NCBI GenBank assembly: GCA_963823095.1
Contig: CAWGKI010000001.1
Span: 1,302,001-1,366,000, forward strand
Direction: 5' to 3'
DNA: 64,000 bases
DNA from: CAIVVT01 sp963823095
GTDB taxonomy: Bacteria > Acidobacteriota > Terriglobia > Bryobacterales > Bryobacteraceae
This document shows positions 17,347 to 25,512 of this stretch, piece after piece. The notes under the pieces are model-generated. The model did not search any database. It was not told where the DNA came from and was given only the letters and a program-made list of their open reading frames with translations. Made by a program: the position numbers and the translations under genes. The number at the start of each line of letters is the position of its first letter. Within the stretch, counting starts at the first letter, position 1.

Positions 17347-18024
17347 TCAATCCGATTGCAACCGGGCGCGGACCAACGTATTGAACCCGAACCGATTCAA
17401 TGGGAAGCGTCTGGATGCTCTCAGCGGAAGCGAGATGCGGCCATGGTAGTGATAGCCGAGAACGGTCTCAGGCCGCCAGCCAGCCCGCCGCATTTTCCGA
17501 AGCAGCTCGACGGACGAATAAATGTACTGGTGTGTCGCGTCCCACGCTTCCCATCGAATATCCCGCAGGAGTTCGCAGTAGTAGTAGCCATATAAACCTT
17601 CCGGCGACATGCGATTGGGAGTAGAGACCAGCAGAAACCCACCGTTTCGGCAGATGCGGGCCCACTCAGCTAAGAGGGCCGCGCCATCGTCGCGCGAGAC
17701 GTGCTCAATCAGCTCGAAGCCGCAGATCAGATCGAAGCAAGAAGAGGGGAGTGAGCGGCACACGGACAACGCGTCGCCGTGAATTGCCTTTGTTACGCGC
17801 GCGGAAGCCCGCTCGACGTTGCCCGCATCCAGATCCACGGCCGTCACAGCCCAACCGCGGGCCATCAGCAGGCGCGATAGGTAGCCCGATCCGCACCCGA
17901 TGTCCAGTGCCGCTGTGCCAGTGGTACTCGCATCGGGGATCAGGGACTCAATAATGCTTAGTCGCTCAGACTCGTATGGGTCTTCATACTTTGTATCGAA
18001 AACTTCCTCGCCAGTATTAGGCAT
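17347..18024 (-). CDS. Class I SAM-dependent methyltransferase
   Basis: A 225-residue soluble protein. Motif I is ALDIGCGSGYLS (about residues 38-49), motif II VTAVDLDAGN, then GDALS and the post-II acidic GFELIEHV. This is the layout of the UbiE/Methyltransf_11 type small-molecule methylases. The region after residue 140 (GYYYCELLRDIRW, YSSVELLRKMRRAGW) matches the C-terminal variable part seen in ubiquinone- and sugar-related methylases. Its substrate is unknown. A GTG lies immediately upstream (18027), and the ATG at 18024 is preferred. It stands alone. Confidence 0.8.
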   Translation of the reverse strand: MPNTGEEVFDTKYEDPYESERLSIIESLIPDASTTGTAALDIGCGSGYLSRLLMARGWAVTAVDLDAGNVERASARVTKAIHGDALSVCRSLPSSCFDLICGFELIEHVSRDDGAALLAEWARICRNGGFLLVSTPNRMSPEGLYGYYYCELLRDIRWEAWDATHQYIYSSVELLRKMRRAGWRPETVLGYHYHGRISLPLRASRRFPLNRFGFNTLVRARLQSD

Positions 18025-18222
18025 CACTATTCGGAGTTTAACGTCTGACTAGAGCAGAAAACAAACTTGAGCCGCGGAAGTGTGGTTTCTGGCCGAAGGA
18101 AGCTCGTGCGGTAGACCAGCCAGACGTAATTTCCCACGCGCGTAATGCTCCGAGAAGCTGCCTACCGCGCCTCATTTAAGGCCAAGCGCATGGCAGAATG
18201 AAGTTTGCCCCACCACGCGGCG

Positions 18223-19288
18223 CTACCGCTTCGCTAGTTCCTGCTTGATCTTCTTGGCCGGGATGCCCTTCGGGTGGCAGTCCGCGCATTTCACGAAGTG
18301 GATGTTGTGACCGCTCTGCTTGCTGAAGAACGTCGTATCCATCTTCTCGACGTCGAGACCGCAGTTGGACATCTTCGGATGGCACGTGGCGCACGAGGCG
18401 CGCGTGGACTGCTTATGCTTGTCGTGGCAGGCGAAGCACGACAGACCCTCGTGCACGCCCACCGGCGTCCGGTCGTCGCCCGAGTTCACCTGCGTATTGC
18501 CTAGCGGAGCGTGGCATTGATAGCACAGAGCCTGCCTCTGGTCCGGGCTCATCTTCACCGCGCGCTCGCCGTCGTGAACCGCGGGCAGCGGCAGCATCGC
18601 CACCGATACGGACGATTGCGAGCGGCGGTCGAAGAAGGCCAGCGACGGCGTCATCACGTCTTCCTTGCGGGAGATGGTCGCCTTGCGGACGAAGCCCCTC
18701 AAGCGGCTTGCCATGCGCGTGGATGGCGTGGCAGGTGAGGCACGGGATGGCCGGCTTATCCGCGTAGTAGGCGTCGCGGAAACTCCAGGGACCCTGGTTG
18801 TTCAGCGGGGTCACCAGGTCGCGGATGCCGCCCTGATAGTGCATGCCGTGGCAGCGCAGGCAATCGTCCATCAGGTGCCGCTCACTGTTGTGTTTCTGGT
18901 CGAGGAAGAGGGGCGTGTACTTCACCGAATGCGGTCCGGCCGCCCAGGAGGCGTACTCCTGCGGATGGCATTTCTGGCAGCGCTGCATGATGGCATACAC
19001 GTCGGCCGGACGCAGGCGGGCCTGCTCGGCGACCTGGCCGAAGTTGTGCTCGACGACGCGCCGCGCGTTCGTCATATGGAACTGCGCGTCGGTGGTCAAC
19101 GCGTCGCCGTGGCACTTCGCGCAAGTGACTCCGCGATGCGCCGAACCGGCCCATTGATCCACGGGCACGGCCATTTCATGGCAGCGCGCGCAGGCGCCGG
19201 GCGCGCCGGCTTCGTAGACGAAACTCGCCGTGGGAACCATCAGAATCGCGGCGAGAAGGATGAGACCAAGAACTACTGCAATCTTCAT
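18223..19288 (-). pseudogene. Nine-heme c-type cytochrome, interrupted by one frameshift
   Basis: A membrane anchor at the N terminus (KIAVVLGLILLAAILMV) is followed by five CxxCH motifs (CARCH, CAKCH, CQKCH, CLRCH, CLTCH) in the first frame and four more (CYQCH, CFACH, CATCH, CADCH) in the next. The frames join at 18695-18698, where a run of four C (G on the coding strand) appears to carry one base too many. Reading GAG GGC TTC restores a protein of about 354 residues resembling NapC/NrfH-linked multiheme cytochromes. It lies 17 bases after the GMC oxidoreductase stop and is likely its electron acceptor in the membrane. As printed, the gene makes only a five-heme fragment with a junk tail. 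Confidence 0.85.
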
Positions 19289-19305
19289 GTCGGGGACCTG
19301 CTCCT

Positions 19306-20958
19306 TCAACCGCGAGCCTTCGCGTGCGTCTGGGCCATCTTCTCGCCGACCCGGTAGGCGTTGGCCATGATGGTCAGCACGGGATTGAATCCGCCGTTGG
19401 TGACGTTCACGCTGGCGTCCACCACGTACACGTTTTCGAGGTCATGCACGCGGCAGTCGCGATCCACCACGGAAGTCTTCGCGTCGTTGCCCATGCGGCA
19501 GGTGCCCGCCTGGTGCTGGCCGCCCGACGTACCCTGTCCCGAGAGCCTCAGCCAGGTCTTCACGGCGCCCGCCGCTTTCAGCCAGTCCTCGGCGTGTTTG
19601 GCCTGAACGTTGCTGATCTCGAGCGTGTGCGGATGCCGCGGACCGGAGATGCGCGCCACGGGGATGCCGAACTTGTCGCGCACCTGCGGGTCGAGCTGAA
19701 TGCGGGAGTCGAAGACCGGCATCTCCTGCGTCGGCCCCATGACGCTGATCGTGCGCCGGTAAGCTTTGCGCACCCAGTCCTTATAGGCCTGCCCCCAGCG
19801 CGGAACCTCGGGTGGACGGGCGCCCACAAATTGATAGGGCAGCCGGATGAACTCGTTGCACAGCGCTCCGCCGCCGCGCATGCCGGGATTGCCGTGGTTG
19901 AAATCGGAGATGGCGATGGTCGCGCCGGGTCCGAGATCGTCGTAAACGATCTCGTCGAACATGCCCCACGCGCCGGTGTAGGTATGCCCTTGCAGGTTGC
20001 GCCCCACCCAGTCGTAGCGGTTGCCGAGACCATGCGGAAACGTTGGAGTGGCCGAGTTCAGCAACAGGCGCGCCGACTCGATGGCTCCGCCGGAACAGAC
20101 CACCACGCGCGCCGGCTGCTCCCACGAGCGGCCTTCGCGATCGAAGTAGCGAACGCCGCTGGCACGGCCGCGCTCGTCGACGACGATCTCTTTGGCCATG
20201 CACTCGGTGCGCAGCTCCAGCAGGCCCGTCTTCAGCGCCACGGGCAGCACCGTGTTCTGCGTGCCGTTTTTCGCGTCCACTTCGCAGGCGAATCCGACGC
20301 ACCAGCGGCAGCGCATGCAGGCCGGCCGTCCGTTGTAGGGCACCGAGTTGCGCAGCATCGGGATATGGAACGGATGCAGCCCGATCTTGCGCGCGGCCTT
20401 GTCCAGAATCTCGAACTCGCGCCCTTGCGGCGAAACGGGCGGCATGGGCAGCGGCTTCTTGCGAGGCCCCTTAAAGGGATCGTTCGAAACGTCGCCCGAG
20501 ACTCCCAATTCCCATTCGGCCTTTTCGTAATACGGTTCCAGGTCGTCGTAGGAAACAGGCCAGTCGGCGAGCGTCGAGCCTTCCAGCACGCCGTATTTCG
20601 ACGCCATCTGAAAATCGTTGGGTTGAAAGCGCCAGGCCATCGCGCCGTAGCTCAGCGTGCCTCCGCCGACGCACGCGGCGTTGTTGTTATAGCCGCCTTC
20701 GTACGGGGCCACGACACTCTCTTTGCCGTCCATCGAGACGATCACGCGCGGATTGCCCTCGTCTTCCGGCCCGAAGGGATTGCCGAGGTTCGAGTTGCGC
20801 TGGTTGCGCAGATCGTCCTTCAGGCAGTCCCACGGCGTGTTCCATTTGCCGCGCTCGAGCAGCACGACGCGCCAGCCGGCGCGGACCAGTTCTTTGGCAA
20901 CGATCGGGCCACCCGCGCCCGCTCCGACAATGACGGCGTCCACCATGGGGAGAGGCAT
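19306..20958 (-). CDS. GMC-family FAD oxidoreductase, gluconate 2-dehydrogenase-like large subunit
   Basis: 550 residues. The N-terminal FAD fold has GAGAGGP (residues 12-18) and an ERGKW ribose-binding end. GGGTLSYGAMAWRF is the GMC signature, and CRWCVGFACEVDAKNG is a cysteine-rich segment typical of the gluconate dehydrogenase/sorbosone group. The C-terminal motifs are GGQHQAGTCRMG and NGGFNPVLTIMANA. It oxidises a sugar or sugar acid in the periplasm and passes electrons to the cytochrome encoded next. There is no own signal peptide; export probably occurs together with the Tat-type gamma subunit encoded just upstream (1-base overlap, TAATG). The true substrate is unknown. Confidence 0.9.
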   Translation of the reverse strand: MPLPMVDAVIVGAGAGGPIVAKELVRAGWRVVLLERGKWNTPWDCLKDDLRNQRNSNLGNPFGPEDEGNPRVIVSMDGKESVVAPYEGGYNNNAACVGGGTLSYGAMAWRFQPNDFQMASKYGVLEGSTLADWPVSYDDLEPYYEKAEWELGVSGDVSNDPFKGPRKKPLPMPPVSPQGREFEILDKAARKIGLHPFHIPMLRNSVPYNGRPACMRCRWCVGFACEVDAKNGTQNTVLPVALKTGLLELRTECMAKEIVVDERGRASGVRYFDREGRSWEQPARVVVCSGGAIESARLLLNSATPTFPHGLGNRYDWVGRNLQGHTYTGAWGMFDEIVYDDLGPGATIAISDFNHGNPGMRGGGALCNEFIRLPYQFVGARPPEVPRWGQAYKDWVRKAYRRTISVMGPTQEMPVFDSRIQLDPQVRDKFGIPVARISGPRHPHTLEISNVQAKHAEDWLKAAGAVKTWLRLSGQGTSGGQHQAGTCRMGNDAKTSVVDRDCRVHDLENVYVVDASVNVTNGGFNPVLTIMANAYRVGEKMAQTHAKARG

Positions 20959-21482
20959 TAGCTGATTCCCCCTTTGGACGCTGGGTCAGTGAGCGAGTAC
21001 TGCAATCGCCCGCGCACGGGCATAGGCGGCACGCCCACCATGCGCCAACTCGCGTAATCCTTGTTGCCACCGTGACGCGGGCTGCCGAAGAAGCCCTGCA
21101 GCGTGTGATCGAGCACCATGTTAAAAGCCTTGGCGTTCTCGCCCTTCTCGAATGCGGCCAGCAGGAGCGTCCGCTCTTCGAATGGCAGCGTGGCGAAGGC
21201 GGCGGCGTGCCGTTCGCGCGCCAGCGCGTCGAGCGCGGAGATCGCCTGAGCGTACGCCTTGCGGTGGCGCTTGAACTTCCTGGTGAGCTGAATGTCGATG
21301 TAGTGCACCACGCCGGCGTTCTTCGCGCCGGGGTCGGCATCCTCGGGGATCAGACACTCGCACCAGGCTTCGAGCGTAGTGGCCTCATCGGCGCTCAGGG
21401 TCCGCCACGATGTCTCCTGGCGGCCCGTGCATGCGACCGCTCCGGCGGCCGCCGCGGTGGCGATAAATGTGCGGCGATTCAG
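20958..21482 (-). CDS. Gluconate 2-dehydrogenase subunit 3 (gamma) family protein with a CTG start
   Basis: 174 residues. The frame contains no ATG, GTG or TTG between its upstream stop and codon 58. A CTG at 21482 stands 8 bases after a perfect AGGAG and opens a textbook Tat/lipoprotein signal: MNRRTFIATAAAAGAVACTG, with the twin arginines and a lipobox-like cysteine. The mature part has LSADEATTLEAWCECLIPED and GVVHYIDIQLTRKF, as in the gluconate dehydrogenase gamma family. The start at 21311 (GTG) would remove the signal and a third of the domain. The protein carries its flavoprotein partner out of the cell by co-export. Confidence 0.8.
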   Translation of the reverse strand: MNRRTFIATAAAAGAVACTGRQETSWRTLSADEATTLEAWCECLIPEDADPGAKNAGVVHYIDIQLTRKFKRHRKAYAQAISALDALARERHAAAFATLPFEERTLLLAAFEKGENAKAFNMVLDHTLQGFFGSPRHGGNKDYASWRMVGVPPMPVRGRLQYSLTDPASKGGIS

Positions 21483-21648
21483 ACTCTTTTCTCCTGTAAT
21501 GGGGAATCATATCGTTTACGGGCGCTTGAGGCAATTTTTCGAGTTCCGGCGGTAGTAGTGAAACCTGCGCCACTGCGATGGGAAGTTCAGGAGGAATGGC
21601 GGTTTCGCAAAGATTTCGCCGCTTGGGGCGCACCGCGGAACCGGGCTG

Positions 21649-22221
21649 CTATTTCATCGCGGGCTTTTTGGCGCGTGTAGGCTTGGCGCCGGCGCCCTTC
21701 AGCATCGCCTCGATCTGGTTTCTCACGTTGACTTCTTCGTTCCTGAAGAAGTCGCCATCACCAGAGTACTGCGCGCGGACTATGCCTTTTCTATCGATGA
21801 AAACGAGTTGTGGCGTATGCAGCGGCTCGTTCATGCCGTAACCCAGAAAGTCGTAAGCTACTTTTCGCGGAGTCACACCCACCGGATATTTCAGGCCGAG
21901 ATTGCCCATGTACGTGGAGACCAGCGCACCCGCGTTGTCGTTAATGGCCGCTCCGACAGGTTGGAAGCCCTTCGGTCCAAACTCCTGGTACATCTGCTGC
22001 AGAATCCCCGAGCAGCGCTGGCAGTGGATGCAGTTGGTAAGCAGAAACTCCAGCGCGACGACCTTTCCCCTCAAGGAACTCAGCAGCAATCGCTCTCCGC
22101 TACTCAGCAGAATCTCGACATCAGGCGCCGTGCGCGGTACCGGAGCGGTGAAGGCTCTCAAACTCAATTCGGCGGCAGTAACGCCGAAGGTCATTTCCAT
22201 CCAGCGACGTCTTGTAATCAT
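21649..22221 (-). CDS. Exported thioredoxin-like (AhpC/TSA-TlpA type) protein
   Basis: 190 residues. The N terminus MITRRRWMEM followed by a hydrophobic stretch resembles a Tat signal. The mature part is a thioredoxin fold with LLLSSLRGKVVALEFLLTNC and the redox motif CIHC, then GAAINDNAG and a late FIDRKGIVRAQYSGDG. The C terminus is basic (KPTRAKKPAMK). Homologues act as thiol-disulfide or peroxide-handling proteins outside the cytoplasm. The start could also be the ATG at 22269 (MFETLFRR), which has a better ribosome-binding site (GAGG), but the shorter form fits a Tat signal better. Frames further upstream are made of repeat DNA. Confidence 0.7.
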   Translation of the reverse strand: MITRRRWMEMTFGVTAAELSLRAFTAPVPRTAPDVEILLSSGERLLLSSLRGKVVALEFLLTNCIHCQRCSGILQQMYQEFGPKGFQPVGAAINDNAGALVSTYMGNLGLKYPVGVTPRKVAYDFLGYGMNEPLHTPQLVFIDRKGIVRAQYSGDGDFFRNEEVNVRNQIEAMLKGAGAKPTRAKKPAMK

Positions 22222-22355
22222 AGTCAATTGGCCCCGATGGTCGAATCTACGAAACAGTGTCTCAAACATTATCGCCTCGGGGAGAACGGCTCTGTGCCGA
22301 AGCATGCTCCATGGCACCGGGTGCACGACACAGAAGTGGTACCGCTGCCGGAATC

Positions 22356-22462
22356 GTGGGGCAGGATGGCATCCTGCGCGGCGGTTGGCTACCGCCGCCG
22401 TCTCGCGCCAAAGTGCCAGTTGGCCGATTGCCAATCGGCCGCAGCTTGCCAAGCTGCCCCAC
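22356..22462. repeat. Dispersed nested palindrome, family D copy 2
   Basis: It begins GTGGGGCAGGATGGCATCCT, contains GCGGCGGTTGGCTACCGCCG and GATTGCCAATCGGCCGC, and ends AAGCTGCCCCAC. It is near-identical to 4665-4770. The surrounding gap 22222-22566 holds no other feature. Confidence 0.88.
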
Positions 22463-22566
22463 GCCGGCGCTCTCTGGCTTGCGTACTCATACGCTCGGCT
22501 TTCGGCGACTTTGCCAGACAATCGCGCCGGCGTCCGTTTCTATGTCGCACGCTCCATGGCACGGCG

Positions 22567-23100
22567 TTAGCGCTCCTCCCGCAGCCGCCTGTATTTCCTC
22601 AATAGCTCGTACAACACCACGCCGCCCGCGGTGGCAACGTTCAGTGAGTACTTCACGCCGCGCATCGGCAGGCGCACTTTCACATCGCAGGCCGAGAGCA
22701 GAGCGTCGCCGACCCCGTCGACCTCGTTGCCGAAGACCACGCATACCGGCCAACGCGGCTGCCAGTCGAACAGGTCTACGGCGTCGTCGGTGGTCTCCAT
22801 CGCGGCAATCTGGTAGCCGCGCGACGCGAGCATGCGGAGTGGCACCAGGGCGTCGTAGTAGTGCTCCCAGGCCACGTTCGCTTCGCCGCCGAGCGCAGTC
22901 TTGGCGACGCCGGGCTGGTCCGGCTTGGCCGTGATGCCGCACAGGTACAGCCGCTCGGCGCGCACGCCGTCGGCCGTGCGGAAGAACGCACCGACGTTGT
23001 ACATGCTGCGCACGTGGTCCAGCAGGATGCAGACCGGCAGCACGCCCAGACCGGCGTAGGGCGCGGCGAGCACAGTCTCTTCAAACGGACGTCTTTCCAC
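22567..23100 (-). CDS. TrmH/SpoU-family RNA 2'-O-methyltransferase
   Basis: 177 residues of the knotted SPOUT fold. Motif 1 is NVGAFFRTAD, motif 2 VVFGNEVDGVGD, motif 3 LPMRGVKYSLNVATAGGVVL. It methylates the 2'-OH of a tRNA or rRNA nucleotide using SAM; the exact target cannot be told. The start is the GTG at 23100, 6 bases after GGAG. The longer frame (to 23199) would be translated through a palindromic repeat and is rejected. The gene is flanked on both sides by dispersed repeats (22356-22462 and 23114-23199). Confidence 0.85.
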   Translation of the reverse strand: MERRPFEETVLAAPYAGLGVLPVCILLDHVRSMYNVGAFFRTADGVRAERLYLCGITAKPDQPGVAKTALGGEANVAWEHYYDALVPLRMLASRGYQIAAMETTDDAVDLFDWQPRWPVCVVFGNEVDGVGDALLSACDVKVRLPMRGVKYSLNVATAGGVVLYELLRKYRRLREER

Positions 23101-23113
23101 TTGAGCTCCATAC

Positions 23114-23199
23114 GTGGGGCGGCGCTCCAGCGCCCGCTCAGGCATTAGGCTAGTCGGCGGGGCCTGGAGGCCCCACGCGGCGCTGGAGCGCCGCCCCAC
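23114..23199. repeat. Long inverted repeat, family C copy 1
   Basis: Perfect 21-bp arms (23114-23134 and 23179-23199), GTGGGGCGGCGCTCCAGCGC plus C and its complement, with an inner palindrome GGGGCCTGGAGGCCCC. It lies between the divergent rRNA/tRNA methylase and hutH genes. Related to 30602-30698. Confidence 0.88.
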
Positions 23200-23237
23200 A
23201 CTTGCACCTTGAGCATAGCGGCGGTTTACCCTGAGGA

Positions 23238-24740
23238 GTGCAATGCTCGATTCTCACAGGCTCCACGCTGCAGCCCGAAGATGTCGCCCGAGTGGCGCGA
23301 AATGGCGAGCAGGTTTCCCTCGCTCCTGAAGCGATAGAACGAATGCGCGCCTCCCGCGCCACGGTCGACCGGCTGGCCGCCGGCGACGAGCCCGTATACG
23401 CCGTCAACACCGGCTTTGGATTCCTTTCCAACCAGCGCATCCCGCACTCGGACCTGGCCCAATTGCAGCAGAACCTGCTGCGCTCGCACGCCTGCGGTAT
23501 CGGCGATCCGCTCGACGTCGAAGTCGTCCGGGCGATGATGCTGATCCGCGCCAACGTCCTGGCCAAGGGCCTTTCGGGCATCCGGCCGGTGATCGCCCAG
23601 CGGCTGTGCGACCTGCTGAATTGCGGCGTCACGCCCGTGGTGCCCTCGCGCGGCAGCGTCGGCGCCAGCGGCGATCTTGCTCCGCTGGCGCACACGGCTC
23701 TCGTTCTCACGGGCGAGGGCAAGGCCTGGTACCGGGGAGAGCGGCTGAGCGGCGCGGATGCCCTGCAAGCAGCCGGTCTCGAACCCGTGCAACTACAGGC
23801 TAAGGAAGGCATCTCGCTGGTGAATGGGACGCAGGCGATGCTGGCCATCGGCACGCTCGCGCTGCTCGACCTGGAAGCCCTGTGCGAGGCCGCCGATGCC
23901 GCCTGCGCGCTCTCGCTGGACGCTCTGCGGGGTACGCCGCGCGCCTTCGATCCGCGCATCCACGACGCCCGCCCGCATCCGGGACAGCAGGCCAGCGCCG
24001 CGCATCTCACCGCGCTGCTCGAAGGCAGCCAGATCCGCGAGACCCACGCCACGTGCCCGCGCGTCCAGGATGCCTATTCGCTGCGCTGCGCGCCGCAGGT
24101 GCACGGCGCGGCGCGCGACGCCATCTCGGAGGCCCGCCGCGTTTTCTCCATCGAACTCAACGCAGCCACGGACAATCCGCTGGTGTTCGACGACGACATC
24201 GTCTCCGGCGGGAACTTCCACGGCGAGCACCTCGCGTTTCAGTGCGACTTCCTGGCAGTGGCTCTTACCGCGCTGGCCGGGATCAGCGAGCGCCGCACCG
24301 ACCGGCTGTTGAATCCATCCTTCAACGAAGGACTACCGCCGTTTCTCGCCACGCATCCGGGACTCGAATCCGGGCACATGATGCTCCAGGTGACCGCCTC
24401 CGCGCTGCTGGCGGAGTGCCGCGTGCTGGCCACGCCGGCTTCGCCCGGCTCGGTGCCGACCAGCGGAAACAAGGAGGACTTCGTCAGCATGGGCATGACG
24501 TCGGCGCTCAAGCTGCGTCAGTCCACGGACCATCTTTGCGCGGTGCTGGCGATTGAGTGGATGTGCGCCACGCAAGCGCTGGAATCGCTGCGGCCTTTGA
24601 AAACGGGCATCCGCCTGGAGAGTCTGCGCGAGGCGTTCGTTGCCATCTGCCCACCGCGCACATGCGACAAGCCGTTCAACGAGGATCTGCAGGCCGCCTG
24701 CGACTGGCTCAGAGCGTGGAGTACACGGCAAAGCGCGTAG
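23238..24740 (+). CDS. hutH: Histidine ammonia-lyase
   Basis: 500 residues. GASGDLAP (Ala143-Ser144-Gly145) forms the MIO prosthetic group, VNTGFG is the substrate loop, and SFNEGLPPF and SGHMMLQVTASALLAE are conserved. It deaminates histidine to urocanate in the cytoplasm. The rest of the hut pathway (hutU, hutI, hutG) is not in this window. The only in-frame start is the GTG at 23238, which sits inside the ribosome-binding site. An ATG at 23243 with GAGGAG well placed before it would read MLILTGST if one base (about 23249) were absent. So the N terminus may carry a one-base insertion. The 3' end overlaps the convergent GNAT gene by 32 bases. Confidence 0.92.
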   Translation: MQCSILTGSTLQPEDVARVARNGEQVSLAPEAIERMRASRATVDRLAAGDEPVYAVNTGFGFLSNQRIPHSDLAQLQQNLLRSHACGIGDPLDVEVVRAMMLIRANVLAKGLSGIRPVIAQRLCDLLNCGVTPVVPSRGSVGASGDLAPLAHTALVLTGEGKAWYRGERLSGADALQAAGLEPVQLQAKEGISLVNGTQAMLAIGTLALLDLEALCEAADAACALSLDALRGTPRAFDPRIHDARPHPGQQASAAHLTALLEGSQIRETHATCPRVQDAYSLRCAPQVHGAARDAISEARRVFSIELNAATDNPLVFDDDIVSGGNFHGEHLAFQCDFLAVALTALAGISERRTDRLLNPSFNEGLPPFLATHPGLESGHMMLQVTASALLAECRVLATPASPGSVPTSGNKEDFVSMGMTSALKLRQSTDHLCAVLAIEWMCATQALESLRPLKTGIRLESLREAFVAICPPRTCDKPFNEDLQAACDWLRAWSTRQSA

Positions 24741-25497
24741 TGCGCCGGAATCCCATCGCGCGGTACAGGCGCCGGCCTTCCGGCGTCGATTGCAGCACCA
24801 GCCGGCCCGAAGAGCCTCGCTTGCGATATTCCGACACGGCGTGCCGCACAACGGCTTCCGCATAGCCGTTGCGGCGATATTCCTTGAGCGTAGCCACGGA
24901 ATAGACACCCAGGACGCCGGCATGCTCCATCGTTGCCGCGCAGGTCACCGGCGAGCCATCGAGGTAGCCCACCAAGCCTTGCAGAGCCGTCGGCGAGCCT
25001 TCTTCCGGGCGCCAGCGCTCTTCGGGCAGGTACAGCGTCTTCGCCGTGTCGTAGGGGACATGGAACGCAATCGCCACGAGACCCGTAAACGCCAGCCGCG
25101 CCCGCTGCGTCGTCACGGACTCGTATTGAAGTTCCGGAACGTGGCGTCGCGGAGCTTCCAACTCGTCCGCTTCCATGCCGGGCGCATCCAGAATCCGGAC
25201 CAGCCCCATCTCGTCAAGCAACAGGTCGAGCCGGCGAGCCGTGCGCGCGTCCAGCATGTCTTCGCAGGCGTAGAAGTTCCACCCACGCCCCAGCGCGCGG
25301 AAGTGCTCCGACGCCTCATTCACCCGGAACAGCAGGTCCGCCTCATCCGTCGCCGGCGCATCGATCGCGGCCACGTTGAATGCGGCATGGCTCACGGGTG
25401 CGGTCACAAGCGTCATCCCGCGGCGCTGCTCCCGCTGGCCATAAAACGACAGCGAGGCAATCATGTTTGCCGTGTTGTATTCAAACGGCTTTAGCAA
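24709..25497 (-). CDS. GNAT-family N-acetyltransferase
   Basis: 262 residues in two parts. The N-terminal half is of unknown type. The C-terminal half (from about residue 150) is a GNAT domain with GVYSVATLKEYRRNGYAEAV, in which motif A RRNGYAEA binds acetyl-CoA, then GSSGRLVLQSTPEGRRLYRAMGF-type motif B. It transfers an acetyl group to an amine. The substrate is unknown. The start is a TTG at 25497; an ATG lies 11 codons downstream (25464) and neither has a clear ribosome-binding site. Its tail overlaps the convergent hutH gene. Confidence 0.75.
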   Translation of the reverse strand: MLKPFEYNTANMIASLSFYGQREQRRGMTLVTAPVSHAAFNVAAIDAPATDEADLLFRVNEASEHFRALGRGWNFYACEDMLDARTARRLDLLLDEMGLVRILDAPGMEADELEAPRRHVPELQYESVTTQRARLAFTGLVAIAFHVPYDTAKTLYLPEERWRPEEGSPTALQGLVGYLDGSPVTCAATMEHAGVLGVYSVATLKEYRRNGYAEAVVRHAVSEYRKRGSSGRLVLQSTPEGRRLYRAMGFRRTTRFAVYSTL

Positions 25498-25512
25498 CTG
25501 AAGTTCGGTATC

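Noticed and set aside
22222..22521. N-terminal extension of the thioredoxin-like protein to 22521
   Set aside because: The extra residues come from a palindromic repeat seen elsewhere.
23101..23199. N-terminal extension of the TrmH-type gene
   Set aside because: It runs through an inverted repeat, and the GTG at 23100 has a clear ribosome-binding site.
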